Source of the DNA: an uncultured Clostridium sp.
Lineage (GTDB): Bacteria > Bacillota > Clostridia > TANB77 > CAG-508
NCBI GenBank assembly: GCA_900554815.1
Contig: USIO01000004.1
Coordinates: forward strand, 11,870-75,869
Direction of reading: 5' to 3'
Length of the DNA: 64,000 bases
Part shown: positions 28,929 to 37,593 of the stretch, in pieces
Numbering within the stretch: position 1 is the first letter of the stretch
Layout: every line of letters begins with the position of its first letter
Position numbers and translations under genes: made by a program
The notes under the pieces: model-generated
Seen by the model: only the letters and a program-made list of their open reading frames with translations
Databases searched by the model: none
Told to the model about the DNA's origin: nothing

Positions 28929-29804
28929 TTAAATTTTCCAATCTTCTATTATTTGCTTATCTATTTTTAAATTGCCATATCCAACTCCTAGTTTTCTTTC
29001 TCTTTTTCTCTCTCCATGACAATCGGAGCCACCTGACATTAATAAATTATTATTCTTGCAATATTCTTCTAAGATTTCAATTTGATTTTTAGTAAATGAG
29101 CTATGATATACTTCTACTCCATCTAGTAATCCTTTTTCAACTATTTTATTTAAATATTCAATATGATTATCTAATTGATATTTATATAAATGTGCTAAAA
29201 ATATTTTTCCATTATGCTCATGAATGAATTTATTTAAAAATTCTAAGGTTGGCATTTGCTTACTAAAATCTCTATATAAAATAAAATTTTTATCCACAGT
29301 ACAAGTTCTAAAAAATAAACCTTTATCTTGCCATTGTTCTTCTGTAAAAAATTTCTTATTTTCTTCAAATTTAATTATACTATAATATATTACATCTACA
29401 GGATATTCTTTATCTGGATTGTATTTCAAATTATTTTCAATTCTTATCTTTTTACTATTGCAAATATTTACTAAATCATTAAATTCCTCTATTAATCTAT
29501 TTCTATTTTTCTCTGCTGTATAATAGTTCTCTAACCATTCATTAACTGGATGTAAGTCAAAATTGTACGCTAAGGTTTCAATTTTTATTCCATCAAAAAC
29601 ACAGTTTAATTCTACACCATTAATTAATTTTCCTTTAAATATTTTTTGCAAGTTTTTATTTTTTTCTATCTCTATATATGCTTTCACTGTATCATGATCC
29701 GTTATAGAAAATACTTCTAATCCTAATTTTTCAGCTTTCTCTAATAATTCTTTTGTGCTCCACGTTCCATCTGAGTTAGTTGTATGTGAATGTAAATCAA
29801 TCAT
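28929..29804 (-). CDS. PHP-domain phosphoesterase, element A copy
   Basis: A 291-aa PHP-family metallo-phosphoesterase. The metal ligands are visible in DLHSHTTNSDG, SITDHDT, NGVELNCVFDG, FLAHLYKY, EVYHSSF and the C-terminal SGGSDCHGE. PHP proteins of this type hydrolyse 3',5'-bisphosphates or short oligonucleotides, but the substrate here is not determined. It overlaps the stop of the kinase-like gene upstream by one base. A paralogue of similar length is in element B. Confidence 0.88.
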   Translation of the reverse strand: MIDLHSHTTNSDGTWSTKELLEKAEKLGLEVFSITDHDTVKAYIEIEKNKNLQKIFKGKLINGVELNCVFDGIKIETLAYNFDLHPVNEWLENYYTAEKNRNRLIEEFNDLVNICNSKKIRIENNLKYNPDKEYPVDVIYYSIIKFEENKKFFTEEQWQDKGLFFRTCTVDKNFILYRDFSKQMPTLEFLNKFIHEHNGKIFLAHLYKYQLDNHIEYLNKIVEKGLLDGVEVYHSSFTKNQIEILEEYCKNNNLLMSGGSDCHGERKRERKLGVGYGNLKIDKQIIEDWKI

Positions 29805-30484
29805 TATTTTTCTCCCTTATCATATACTTTTAATTGTAATTTTAATAAATTGCAAACCGCTTCTAATACTTGCTGCCTTGTCATATTGTTTGTATTAACC
29901 AAACATACCTTATCTATATTTTCTGGAACACACATTTTTCTAAAAAATTCAATTTGTTTACCTATTAAACTTTCCTCTATCCAATCAGTTTCCGATAGTA
30001 GCTGTCCTCTTTCTTGATGTCTTGATTTGTTTCTTCTTTTTATTTCTTCATAATTAGCTTGTAACCATATATATTTATCAGGAAGGCTTATTTTCATCTT
30101 TCTTGCATAAGATATAAATTTTTTATATAAAATTTGGGCGTTATTATAAATTCCATTCCAACCATTTATACTTTCAAAAGAATAGGCAACAGATAAAATT
30201 TCTAATACCCCTCTATCCATAAAAACAGTCTTTCCTTGCTCTGCGAGTTTGTTTGCTTCAATCAGCCTATCTAACTCTAATCTAAAAAAGAATTTTTGAT
30301 TTTCTTTTTCCTCTTCTGCATTTTTAGGAATTGGTGGAATATGTGGATACCTTTCTATGTTTAATCTAGCAAAAAGACTTGCACCTAGGACTGTAGAAAT
30401 ATTTTGAACAGCTTTCTCTAAATTCTCACATAGGGTCGTTTTTCCTGCGTTAGATGTACCGTCAATTACAATTATTCTTCCCAT
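29804..30484 (-). CDS. P-loop nucleotide or nucleoside kinase-like protein
   Basis: A 226-aa P-loop protein with Walker A GTSNAGKTTLCE, a central FMDRGVLE (DR-type motif of deoxynucleoside and thymidylate kinases) and an Arg-rich LID-like stretch KRRNKSRHQERG. By fold it should phosphorylate a nucleoside or nucleotide. It is 10 bases downstream of a nucleoside deoxyribosyltransferase gene, which fits a nucleoside-salvage role. Confidence 0.7.
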   Translation of the reverse strand: MGRIIVIDGTSNAGKTTLCENLEKAVQNISTVLGASLFARLNIERYPHIPPIPKNAEEEKENQKFFFRLELDRLIEANKLAEQGKTVFMDRGVLEILSVAYSFESINGWNGIYNNAQILYKKFISYARKMKISLPDKYIWLQANYEEIKRRNKSRHQERGQLLSETDWIEESLIGKQIEFFRKMCVPENIDKVCLVNTNNMTRQQVLEAVCNLLKLQLKVYDKGEK

Positions 30485-30494
30485 TACATACTCC

Positions 30495-30920
30495 TTAAAA
30501 TTCTTGTAGCATTTTTTCTAATTCATCTAGATTTCTTGCTATTTTAAAATCCATACATCCTTCTATCATTAAATTATCATCTCCTGTATAATCTAATGCC
30601 CTAGTATCAGTCTTAAATCCAATAGCTCTTTTCCCCCATGCATATGCCATCCCTAATTCTACGCATCCGCCTTCATCTGGAACTCTTCCATTTAAATCAA
30701 AGATTAGTAAGTCAGATTTTTTTATAAATTCTACATCTCCCTCAAATATTTTTTTATTAATTTCTAATTTATTAGATTCGTTTATCATATCATATGCTAG
30801 CCCAGATTCATCTTGTGGTAAATATACTTCATATCCTTTACTTTCTAACCATTTTTTCATTTCTGCGTTTCTTTTTAGCTCCATATCATTAAATAGCGGA
30901 GCTGCATAATAAATTTTCAT
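30495..30920 (-). CDS. Nucleoside 2-deoxyribosyltransferase
   Basis: A 141-aa protein of the nucleoside 2-deoxyribosyltransferase family, which exchanges the base on deoxyribonucleosides. Visible landmarks are IYYAAPLFND at the N-terminus, the Asp-containing KKSDLLIFDLNGR and the catalytic-Glu block PDEGGCVELGMAYAWGK. It is one of five same-strand genes in the element A cargo operon. Confidence 0.88.
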   Translation of the reverse strand: MKIYYAAPLFNDMELKRNAEMKKWLESKGYEVYLPQDESGLAYDMINESNKLEINKKIFEGDVEFIKKSDLLIFDLNGRVPDEGGCVELGMAYAWGKRAIGFKTDTRALDYTGDDNLMIEGCMDFKIARNLDELEKMLQEF

Positions 30921-30934
30921 AAACTTGATCCTTT

Positions 30935-31603
30935 CTATAAAATTCTATATTTTATTCCATTATCATAAGTATCTATATTTTCCTTTTTCTTTATAAAATT
31001 AATAATTTTATATGTAATAGGTGTTAAAATTATTTCCAAAAATACTTTTAAAATAAATGTATTAATAATTAGAAATATCATTGTTTGTAAATCTAAGCTA
31101 TTTATAAATACAATTGGTATAAATATTAACGTATCTAGACCTTCTCCCACTAAAGTCGAACCTATAGTTCTTAATGCCAAATATTTTCCCTCTGTTTTTA
31201 CTTTCATTTTTGACATTACAATAGAATTTGCAAAATTTCCAACTAAAAATGCTATAAATGACGCAATTAAAATTCTTGGCGTACCTCCTAGAATATTAGC
31301 TAATTCTTCTTGCATTTCAAATAAATCACTTGATGGTAATACAATTGTAATTTTAAAAATTATAATCATTAATAGATTGCAAAAAAATGATGTCCATATT
31401 ATTAGTTTTGACTTATTAAATCCATAAACTTCTGTAAATACATCATTTAATATATATGTAATTGGAAATAGTATGTCGCCTGCTGTAAATATTAGGCCTA
31501 ATATATTTATTGTCTTTACAGTAATTATGTTAGATGTTAATAAACATGTAATATTTATAGTACATAAAATAATAAAAATTTTTGAATACTCTTCTTTTTT
31601 CAT
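30935..31603 (-). CDS. VUT/YhhQ family transporter (queuosine-precursor type)
   Basis: A 222-aa integral membrane protein with about six helices. The family signature FTAGDILFPITYILNDVFTEVYG is clear by its parts GDILFP and DVFTEVYG, with GNFANSIVMSKMK following. Characterised relatives import queuosine precursors (preQ0, preQ1 or queuine). It overlaps the ParB-like gene upstream by an ATGA. Its presence beside a base-exchange enzyme suggests import of an unusual base. Confidence 0.85.
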   Translation of the reverse strand: MKKEEYSKIFIILCTINITCLLTSNIITVKTINILGLIFTAGDILFPITYILNDVFTEVYGFNKSKLIIWTSFFCNLLMIIIFKITIVLPSSDLFEMQEELANILGGTPRILIASFIAFLVGNFANSIVMSKMKVKTEGKYLALRTIGSTLVGEGLDTLIFIPIVFINSLDLQTMIFLIINTFILKVFLEIILTPITYKIINFIKKKENIDTYDNGIKYRIL

Positions 31604-32238
31604 AATAACCTCTTAATTATTTCTTTATCAATTATTTTAGCATAGTCTTGATTAAATCCTCTATTGATAAAAAAATCTTTTCCATAATTTGCATCAAGCA
31701 AATCAAATATTGCAAAATGTATTTTTAAATTTAAATACAAAGCTATAGATAGTCTATGTGCTCCATCTATTATTTCACCATTTTTAGTTACTGGAATAAT
31801 TGTTTTATCTATTCCTTCCTTTTTTACACTATCAATTAAATTGTTAAAACTTTTTATGAAATCATTTGGATTATTTTTTCTTCCATCTGGTTCCATAAAA
31901 TGATTAAAACTTTTTATGTGATCTAAATAAACCTTTTTTGTAAAGTCGAAATTACTTTTAGTCATATATGCTTGTACGTAATAATATTTAATAAATACAT
32001 CATACCTATATTGACTTACTAAATTAATAGGCATTGTTTCAAAAATTCTTATTTTATTTCTTTTTGGTAATAGTGAAAATATATAACTGTTATCTATTAA
32101 TTTATATAATTGTTTGTAATTAATAGTTTTTATGTATTTACTATTTCTTATTGGCATTCCCTTAGAATTTTTATTTTCATCTATTAATTTTTCGAACTTT
32201 ATTTTTCCCATTCCTTTTATTTCAATTTCATTACTCAT
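31600..32238 (-). CDS. ParB-like (ParB/sulfiredoxin-fold) protein
   Basis: A 212-aa protein. The segment VTKNGEIIDGAHRLSIALYL is the ParB-type nucleotide-binding motif. The rest is unfamiliar, with a basic Lys/Tyr-rich N-terminal half. It is the first gene of the five-gene cargo operon. ParB-fold proteins of this sort occur as CTPases, nucleases or DNA-modification partners; which applies here cannot be told. Confidence 0.65.
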   Translation of the reverse strand: MSNEIEIKGMGKIKFEKLIDENKNSKGMPIRNSKYIKTINYKQLYKLIDNSYIFSLLPKRNKIRIFETMPINLVSQYRYDVFIKYYYVQAYMTKSNFDFTKKVYLDHIKSFNHFMEPDGRKNNPNDFIKSFNNLIDSVKKEGIDKTIIPVTKNGEIIDGAHRLSIALYLNLKIHFAIFDLLDANYGKDFFINRGFNQDYAKIIDKEIIKRLL

Positions 32239-32390
32239 ATTTATTTTATTTTTATCCTATAATAATTTTCTATTATAATATCAATCTTTACATTAAATTA
32301 CAATCATTTTTTAGTATTTTATGTCTTTTCTGACCTATATGTATGTAACATTGTTTCTAATTTAGACTTTTATTTAATGTTTTGCATTAT

Positions 32391-32405
32391 TCTTGCCTTT
32401 TGCTC
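32391..32405 (-). repeat. Attachment-site repeat, right end of element A
   Basis: The second copy of the 15-base repeat. Recombination with 24156-24170 would join the middle segment to the C-terminal segment as DLAAEQKARATYEKL. Confidence 0.85.
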
Positions 32406-32513
32406 TGCTGCTAAATCTTCTTGTAAATTTGCAATAGGGTCTCCTTTACAAGCTATATATGCTGCTGTAAATGGAGTACCAGCTGCTGATTGTGGATATA
32501 TATCTACCCCATG
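32391..32513 (-). CDS. cotJC: cotJC, middle segment (segment 2 of 3)
   Basis: This isolated 41-codon stretch reads HGVDIYPQSAAGTPF, then AAYIACKGDPIANLQ and EDLAAEQKAR. It is exactly the part missing between the other two CotJC segments and includes a metal-ligand Glu in AAEQKAR. It has no start codon or ribosome binding site. It sits in the 123 bases where elements A and B meet and still codes a clean, undamaged protein segment. Confidence 0.9.
32509..32513 (-). repeat. Attachment core, left end of element B
   Basis: The pentamer CATGG (minus strand) coding His-Gly, shared with 37594-37598. Further scattered matches flank it. Confidence 0.6.
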
Positions 32514-32692
32514 TGGTGTGTGTTTTTAAAAACACTATATGTAAAAGTATAAATATCTATTTTATTGTTTTTAATTGATTTATTTTATGATTATGGTATA
32601 ATTAAATTGTTCTAATATTTATTATAAAAATAGATAAAATGAGAAGAAAGGAGCATATAATATATTTTATTTTATAAATATATATTATATAT

Positions 32693-32902
32693 ATGAGGAT
32701 AATGGAGAAATTCCTAGTTGAGGAAGCGCTATATATTATTCAACTAAAAATTGCAAAGGAAATAAAAGAAAATAGAATTCTAGAATTTAATGAATTCAAA
32801 AATAAAATTAATGATTTACAAAAGGAAAAAGAAAAAATATATCAAGGCGATATAAAAACAATAAATAAAGTATTAAGTAAATATTTAAACGAAGTAAAGT
32901 AG
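32693..32902 (+). CDS. Putative antitoxin of a zeta-type toxin
   Basis: A 69-aa charged helical protein, with LQKEKEKIYQGD in the middle, ending 11 bases before the zeta toxin gene. Size and position match epsilon-type antitoxins, but no sequence signature is recognised. The start could be ATG 32693 or 32702; ribosome binding sites are poor for both. The preceding 170 bases are extremely AT-rich and probably hold its promoter. Confidence 0.55.
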   Translation: MRIMEKFLVEEALYIIQLKIAKEIKENRILEFNEFKNKINDLQKEKEKIYQGDIKTINKVLSKYLNEVK

Positions 32903-32913
32903 AGGAATAAAAA

Positions 32914-33873
32914 ATGAAAAATAAATATAAACTAACCTCAGAACAGTTTAACAGGAACTTAAAGATGGCAGAATTAGCAATTTTTATGAAAGGAAAGAGT
33001 GTAGAAGAAGGAAAACAACCATATTCAGTATATATTGTAGCTCAACCAGGAGCTGGCAAAACCGGATTAAGAGCTTTTGTTGAATCTAATTTTCAAGAAG
33101 AAAGAGCAAAATATCCATTCATTGAATTTAATCCAGATGAAGTTGCAATATATCATGAATATTATAGAGAAATATTAAGAGATTTTCCTTTAGAATCATA
33201 TAAAATGTTACAAGAATTTGTTTCGCCAGCATTAGATAACTATTTAAAGCCTAAAGCCATAAAATTAAGGAATAATATTATACAAGAAGGAACACTGGCG
33301 AATACACAAGCATATATTGATATTTTAAGATTTCAAAAAAATGGTGGAACTGCACAAATAGGAGAATTAAGGAAAGATGGGAGGCGAAAGCTAGAAACAG
33401 TTAATGGAGGATATTATATAGATATTAATTTGCTTGCTGTCCATCGATATGAAAGTTTATTATCTTCCTATGAGAGGGAACAATATTTTAGAGAAGCTGG
33501 ATTGCCTCCAAGGGCTGTAACTGCCGAAAATCACGACAGAGCATATACTAAGATTCTAGACACAATAGAAATAATAGAACAAGAACATTTATATGATAGA
33601 ATTAGAATTTATATGAGAGGAGAAAATGAACATTTACCAAAACTAATATTTGATTCAAATGAAGATAGCAGAGAAAAAAGTATAAGACAACTAATAATAG
33701 ATGCAAGAAAACAAAATGAAATAGAACTACTTAAAAATCGAAAAGAATTTTTGAGACGTATAAAAGATTTAAACGAAAGAGCAATACAATCTGGAATTCC
33801 AGAACAAGTTAGAAAAATTGAAGTATTAAAAAACGAATTTTTAAATGAACTAGAACAATCTTACGAAAAATAA
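32914..33873 (+). CDS. Zeta toxin family P-loop kinase
   Basis: A 319-aa protein of the zeta/PezT toxin family, kinases that phosphorylate UDP-N-acetylglucosamine and block cell-wall synthesis. Walker A is VAQPGAGKTGLRA (near residue 50). FIEFNPDEVAIYH with a catalytic-Asp-type position and IIQEGTLANTQAY follow. The C-terminal 70 residues form a charged coiled coil not found in the shortest zeta toxins. With the gene upstream it probably stabilises element B. Confidence 0.8.
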   Translation: MKNKYKLTSEQFNRNLKMAELAIFMKGKSVEEGKQPYSVYIVAQPGAGKTGLRAFVESNFQEERAKYPFIEFNPDEVAIYHEYYREILRDFPLESYKMLQEFVSPALDNYLKPKAIKLRNNIIQEGTLANTQAYIDILRFQKNGGTAQIGELRKDGRRKLETVNGGYYIDINLLAVHRYESLLSSYEREQYFREAGLPPRAVTAENHDRAYTKILDTIEIIEQEHLYDRIRIYMRGENEHLPKLIFDSNEDSREKSIRQLIIDARKQNEIELLKNRKEFLRRIKDLNERAIQSGIPEQVRKIEVLKNEFLNELEQSYEK

Positions 33874-33896
33874 ATACAAAATTAAGGAGAATAATA

Positions 33897-34781
33897 ATGA
33901 TAGATTTACATATTCATACAACATATTCTGATGGAGCAGATAGTTTAATAGAAGTATTAAAAAAAGCAGACCAATTTAAATTGGAATATATCTCGATAAC
34001 AGATCACGACACTTGCAAATCATATGAAGAGTTATCAAATTTAGAAGTCAATAAATATTATAGGGGCAAGATAATACCAGGAGTAGAAATAAAATGTGCA
34101 TATAATCATAGACTAATAGAAATATTAGGATATTATGTTGACACTAAAATAATAAACAAATTCATGGAAGAATACCACAAAACAAATTCGAAAGAAAAAT
34201 TACAACAAAAATATTTTGATATATTATATGAAAGATGTAAAGAAATGGGGCTTGCTATGTCTGACAAAGAAGATGTAGAGTTTTATAGCAAAAAAGATTG
34301 GGCAAGCCTTAAAATATACCAAGAAATAAAATCACATAAACAAAATGAGTCTAAGCTACCAAAAGATTTATGGAGCGAGTTTACAATCTTTTCTAAAAAA
34401 TATTGTGGAGATACAAATTTTAAGCTATATATTGACAAAAGTAAAGATTATTTATCTATTCAAGAAACAATAGATTTAATAAAAAGAGCAGGAGGGCTAG
34501 TTTTTTTACCACATGTTTTTATTTACAAATGGGCTAAGAATAAAATACAATTATTAAATACTTTAGTAGATACTTATAACATAGATGGCATAGAGTGTAT
34601 GCATAGTGAGTTCTCAGAAGAAGAAATTAAATATTTACTAAAATATGCAAAAAATAAAAATTATTATATAAGTGGTGGAAGTGATTACCATGGGGCAAAT
34701 AAACCAGGAATAGAAATGGCAGTTGGAAAAGGAAATTTAAATATTACATCAGATTTAATAAAAGACTGGGCAAAATTTTAA
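33897..34781 (+). CDS. PHP-domain phosphoesterase, element B copy
   Basis: A 294-aa paralogue of the element A protein with the same metal-ligand motifs: DLHIHTTYSDG, SITDHDT, PGVEIKCAYNH, FLPHVFIYKW, ECMHSEF and SGGSDYHG. The opposite orientation and the moderate divergence show it is not a recent local duplication. A strong terminator follows. Confidence 0.88.
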   Translation: MIDLHIHTTYSDGADSLIEVLKKADQFKLEYISITDHDTCKSYEELSNLEVNKYYRGKIIPGVEIKCAYNHRLIEILGYYVDTKIINKFMEEYHKTNSKEKLQQKYFDILYERCKEMGLAMSDKEDVEFYSKKDWASLKIYQEIKSHKQNESKLPKDLWSEFTIFSKKYCGDTNFKLYIDKSKDYLSIQETIDLIKRAGGLVFLPHVFIYKWAKNKIQLLNTLVDTYNIDGIECMHSEFSEEEIKYLLKYAKNKNYYISGGSDYHGANKPGIEMAVGKGNLNITSDLIKDWAKF

Positions 34782-34798
34782 ATATTTATTATGAAATA

Positions 34799-34861
34799 AA
34801 AACAAAAGTTACCATTAATAATCTGTGCAAAGCACTAGTTAATGGTAACTTTTGTTTTTTG
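34799..34861 (+). terminator. Strong terminator after the PHP gene
   Basis: A long stem: AAAACAAAAGTTACCATTA against TAATGGTAACTTTTGTTTT with a 20-odd-base loop, ending in T residues. Confidence 0.85.
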
Positions 34862-34933
34862 GTAACAAATACAAGTTATTTTGAATATTAATTATATAAC
34901 ATAAAATAAACATGTTTAAAGGACGAAACTATT

Positions 34934-35065
34934 ATGTGTAAAAAAATCAAATTCAATGTTATTGAAAAAAACAAATTTGACAATATAGATGAAATTGCAA
35001 AATATATTGATATTATTGTAAATAAACTAATTATAAAAGAATTTGTTAATAGTATGAAATTATAA
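34934..35065 (+). CDS. Small protein before the element B recombinase
   Basis: A 43-aa protein, ATG at 34934 after AAAGGAC, shorter than usual gene-caller limits. It has a strand-like KIKFNVIEKNKF followed by a hydrophobic helix rich in Ile. In layout and in the shared VIEK it resembles the small protein preceding the recombinases of element A. It may be a recombination directionality factor. This is inferred from position. Confidence 0.5.
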   Translation: MCKKIKFNVIEKNKFDNIDEIAKYIDIIVNKLIIKEFVNSMKL

Positions 35066-35148
35066 TTAATTATATACAAGCAATAGAATTATACTGAAAT
35101 ATTTAATCCTTAACATGATTAGCTTTTATATGATTGGAGATATAGTTT

Positions 35149-36713
35149 TTGAAAGTTGCAATCTATTGTAGGCTTTCTCGTGAAGATGAAGAAAAACAAC
35201 GAGAAAGTGATGAAAGCGAAAGTATCCAAAATCAAAAGTCTATGCTGATTAGTTATGCAATAGAAAAAGACTGGGATATTTATAACATTTACTGTGATGA
35301 AGATTACTCTGGAATTGATAGCGAAAGACCCGAATTTAATAAGCTATTAGAAGATGCTAAAAAACATAAGTTTGACATTGTACTTTGCAAAACGCAAAGC
35401 CGATTTACTCGTGATATGGAAATAGTAGAAAAATATTTACACAATAAATTTATTGAGTGGGATATTAGGTTTGTAAGCCTTGTAGATCGTGTTGATACTT
35501 TAGATAAAGGAAATAAAAAATCAAGACAAATTAATGGCTTAGTTAATGAGTGGTATTTAGAAGATTTATCAGAAAATATTAGAAAAACATTTGATAGCAA
35601 AAGAAAACAAGGATTGCATATTGGCTCTTTCGTATGTTATGGTTATAAAAGATGTCCAGAGAATAAAAATAAACTTGTTGTTGACACAGAAGTAGCTGAT
35701 ATTATTAAATTAATTTTTAACCTTTATGAACAGGGAAATGGCATTACTAAAATTGCGGAAAATTTAAATAATAAAGGAATTTTAACACCTACTAAATATA
35801 AACAATCACAAGGAATAAATTTTAAAAATCAAGGCAAGAATATTGACTATTGGTGTGAATCCACTGTTAGCAAAATATTAAAAAATGAAGTTTACATTGG
35901 TAATTTGGTACAAGGCTATAATAGAAAGGTTAGTTACAAATCTAAAAAAATGAAAAATCAGCCTAAATCAGAATGGATTATTGTAGAAAATACTCATGAG
36001 CCTATTATTACTAAAGAACAATTTTACAAAGTTCAAGAACTTTTCAAAAGTAAAACAAGAAGATGTAAAAATGGTGAGATACATCTATTTGCAAACAAGC
36101 TAGTATGCCTAGACTGTGGGACAAAACTTTATAAATGTCAAAATGATAGAGGTTACATTTACTTTTCTTGTAAAGGCTCCAAAAAGTTATATGGTACTTG
36201 TACAACCCATTCTATTGGTTACGAAAATCTAAAAAAATTAGTAACTGAAAAAATTAAAGAAAAAATATTAGCTTTTTACAATTTTGATAATATTTCTGAT
36301 GATTTATTTGTTTCAAATGATAACTTAAATAAAACAAAGTCATTACAAAAAAAGTAGATATGCTTTCTAAAGAAATGGAAGATATAAATAAAGCAATAAA
36401 AGAATTGTATTTAAACAAAGTAAGTGGCAAAGTTCCAGAAGATGTATTTAATGATTTAAACTCTTCTTTCCTATCTGATAAATCAGCAAAGCAAAAAGAA
36501 TTATCAAAAATCGAAAATGATTTATCTAATCTAAAAGAAAAAGAGTTAAACAGTAAATTTATAAAAGAACAAAAAGAAAAAATAATTAATCACTTTAAAG
36601 ATTTTAAAGAACTTAATTATGATATTGTAAATAGTTTCATAGATTATATTGAAATTGGAGAAAAAGACAAGCAAAAAAATAGTCAGGATGTTGTTATTCA
36701 TTGGAATTTTTAG
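35149..36713 (+). CDS. Large serine recombinase, element B, with a -1 slippery site
   Basis: The TTG start at 35149 opens a resolvase domain (AIYCRLSREDEE, nucleophile Ser at about residue 9; YSGIDSERPEFNKL; CKTQSRFTRD), a recombinase domain (YGYKRCPENKN, SKILKNEVYIGNLV) and a zinc ribbon (CLDCGTKL). The frame ends at TAG 36355-36357, directly after the in-phase heptamer A-AAA-AAG. A -1 shift there continues VDMLSKEMEDINK through the coiled coil to 36713, giving about 520 aa, like the element A recombinases. It may be programmed frameshifting as in dnaX or IS elements, or a lost A in the A7 run. Confidence 0.88.
36347..36357 (+). other. A-AAA-AAG slippery heptamer followed by TAG
   Basis: The zero-frame codons are CAA-AAA-AAG-TAG, the same phase as the dnaX -1 slippery site. 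Slipping gives AAA-AAA-GTA-GAT. No clear downstream stem-loop was seen. Confidence 0.6.
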
Positions 36714-36815
36714 TATAGTATCTAAAGTTTACAAATTATTCACATAAAACCATAGTAATTTAAGTAGATTTATGATATACTATTAGTAAATTTTAAAAGA
36801 AAGGAGTAAAAAAAT

Positions 36816-37028
36816 ATGGCAAATGTAAAACAGCGAATGTTAGATATTTGTGATTCAGTACCAGAAGATTTTTTCGATGGATTAAAACCAACAGAAATGG
36901 TATTTAAACTTATGTTTGAATATATAGACAGATATGGCGAAGATGAAACAACTATCATTCCAGGTACAAACAAGCATTTAACTAGAGAAACTATAAAAGA
37001 AATGCTTGAAAGTAAAAATCCAAATTAA
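36816..37028 (+). CDS. Hypothetical small protein of element B
   Basis: A 70-aa acidic protein (MANVKQRMLDICDSVPEDF at the N-terminus) with an AAAGGAG site upstream and a possible -10 TATACT at 36775. It is the first gene of a short operon with the toxin-antitoxin pair. No family is recognised. Confidence 0.65.
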   Translation: MANVKQRMLDICDSVPEDFFDGLKPTEMVFKLMFEYIDRYGEDETTIIPGTNKHLTRETIKEMLESKNPN

Positions 37029-37044
37029 AAGGAGGTTGATATAA

Positions 37045-37245
37045 ATGGATTTTATGAAAAAAACTTTAAACCAAGTTGATGTACATGAAAATACTCTATA
37101 TAATATTATTTACGATTTATTTTTCTTTGCAAAACTTCAAGAAAGTGAAGATAATATTAAAAACGGCAAAGTTTGTACATTAGAAGAATTAAAACAACAT
37201 ATCAATGAATTGGAGGCGAAATATGCAAATAATAATATCGGATGA
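37045..37245 (+). CDS. Putative antitoxin of the ParE-type pair
   Basis: A 66-aa protein after AAAGGAGG. The C-terminal TLEELKQHINELEAKYANNN is a helical region of the type that wraps around RelE/ParE toxins. Its end overlaps the toxin start by 23 bases, so translation is coupled. The DNA-binding fold, if any, is not clear. Confidence 0.7.
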   Translation: MDFMKKTLNQVDVHENTLYNIIYDLFFFAKLQESEDNIKNGKVCTLEELKQHINELEAKYANNNIG

Positions 37246-37564
37246 TGTAAAGTCTGCAATTACAGATATATTTGACTATTCCTATAATATTTCAGCAAAT
37301 TATGCGAGTAGAATAGTTAATAAAATATATGATACAATTTATGATTTACAAGATTCGCCTTACATTGGTAGATATGTCCCCGAACTTTCGGACAAGCAGT
37401 ATCGAGAACGAATTTGTGAAAAATATAGAATTATTTATTATGTTTCAGAAACGAATAATACAATTTATGTTAGATACATATTTTGCTCAAGACAAAATCC
37501 TAATTCATTTTTTAAAGTTCATGAAAAAGAACTATTTAATTTTTTAAATCATTTATTTAGTTAA
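37223..37564 (+). CDS. RelE/ParE superfamily toxin
   Basis: A 113-aa protein. ATG 37223 was chosen because GGAGGC lies just upstream; the frame is open 6 codons further. A two-helix N-terminal part is followed by strands: SPYIGRYVPELSDKQYRER, YRIIYYVSETNNTIYVRYIF and a basic tail. This matches ParE/RelE toxins that inhibit gyrase or cleave mRNA. Its stop is 30 bases before the attachment core, and it overlaps the vestigial frame at the end of the cotJC N-terminal segment. Confidence 0.82.
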   Translation: MQIIISDDVKSAITDIFDYSYNISANYASRIVNKIYDTIYDLQDSPYIGRYVPELSDKQYRERICEKYRIIYYVSETNNTIYVRYIFCSRQNPNSFFKVHEKELFNFLNHLFS

Positions 37565-37593
37565 ATTCTTTTTGGATAGATTCCAAACCCACT

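Larger units (their letters stand above)
24156..32405 (-). mobile_element. Element A: 8.2 kb serine-recombinase element interrupting cotJC
   Basis: It is bounded by the 15-base direct repeats and inserted between the codons for CotJC EQKAR and ATYEK. Two large serine recombinases sit at one end next to the repeat, as in skin-like and Tn4451/TnpX-like elements. The cargo is a small TnpW-like protein, a glycosyltransferase and a five-gene nucleotide-related operon. No capsid, tail or conjugation genes are present, so it is neither a prophage nor self-transmissible. Confidence 0.85.

Noticed and set aside
37557..37593. Extension of the cotJC N-terminal segment past the attachment core
   Set aside because: These codons (GLESIQKEFN) do not match CotJC and come from element B.
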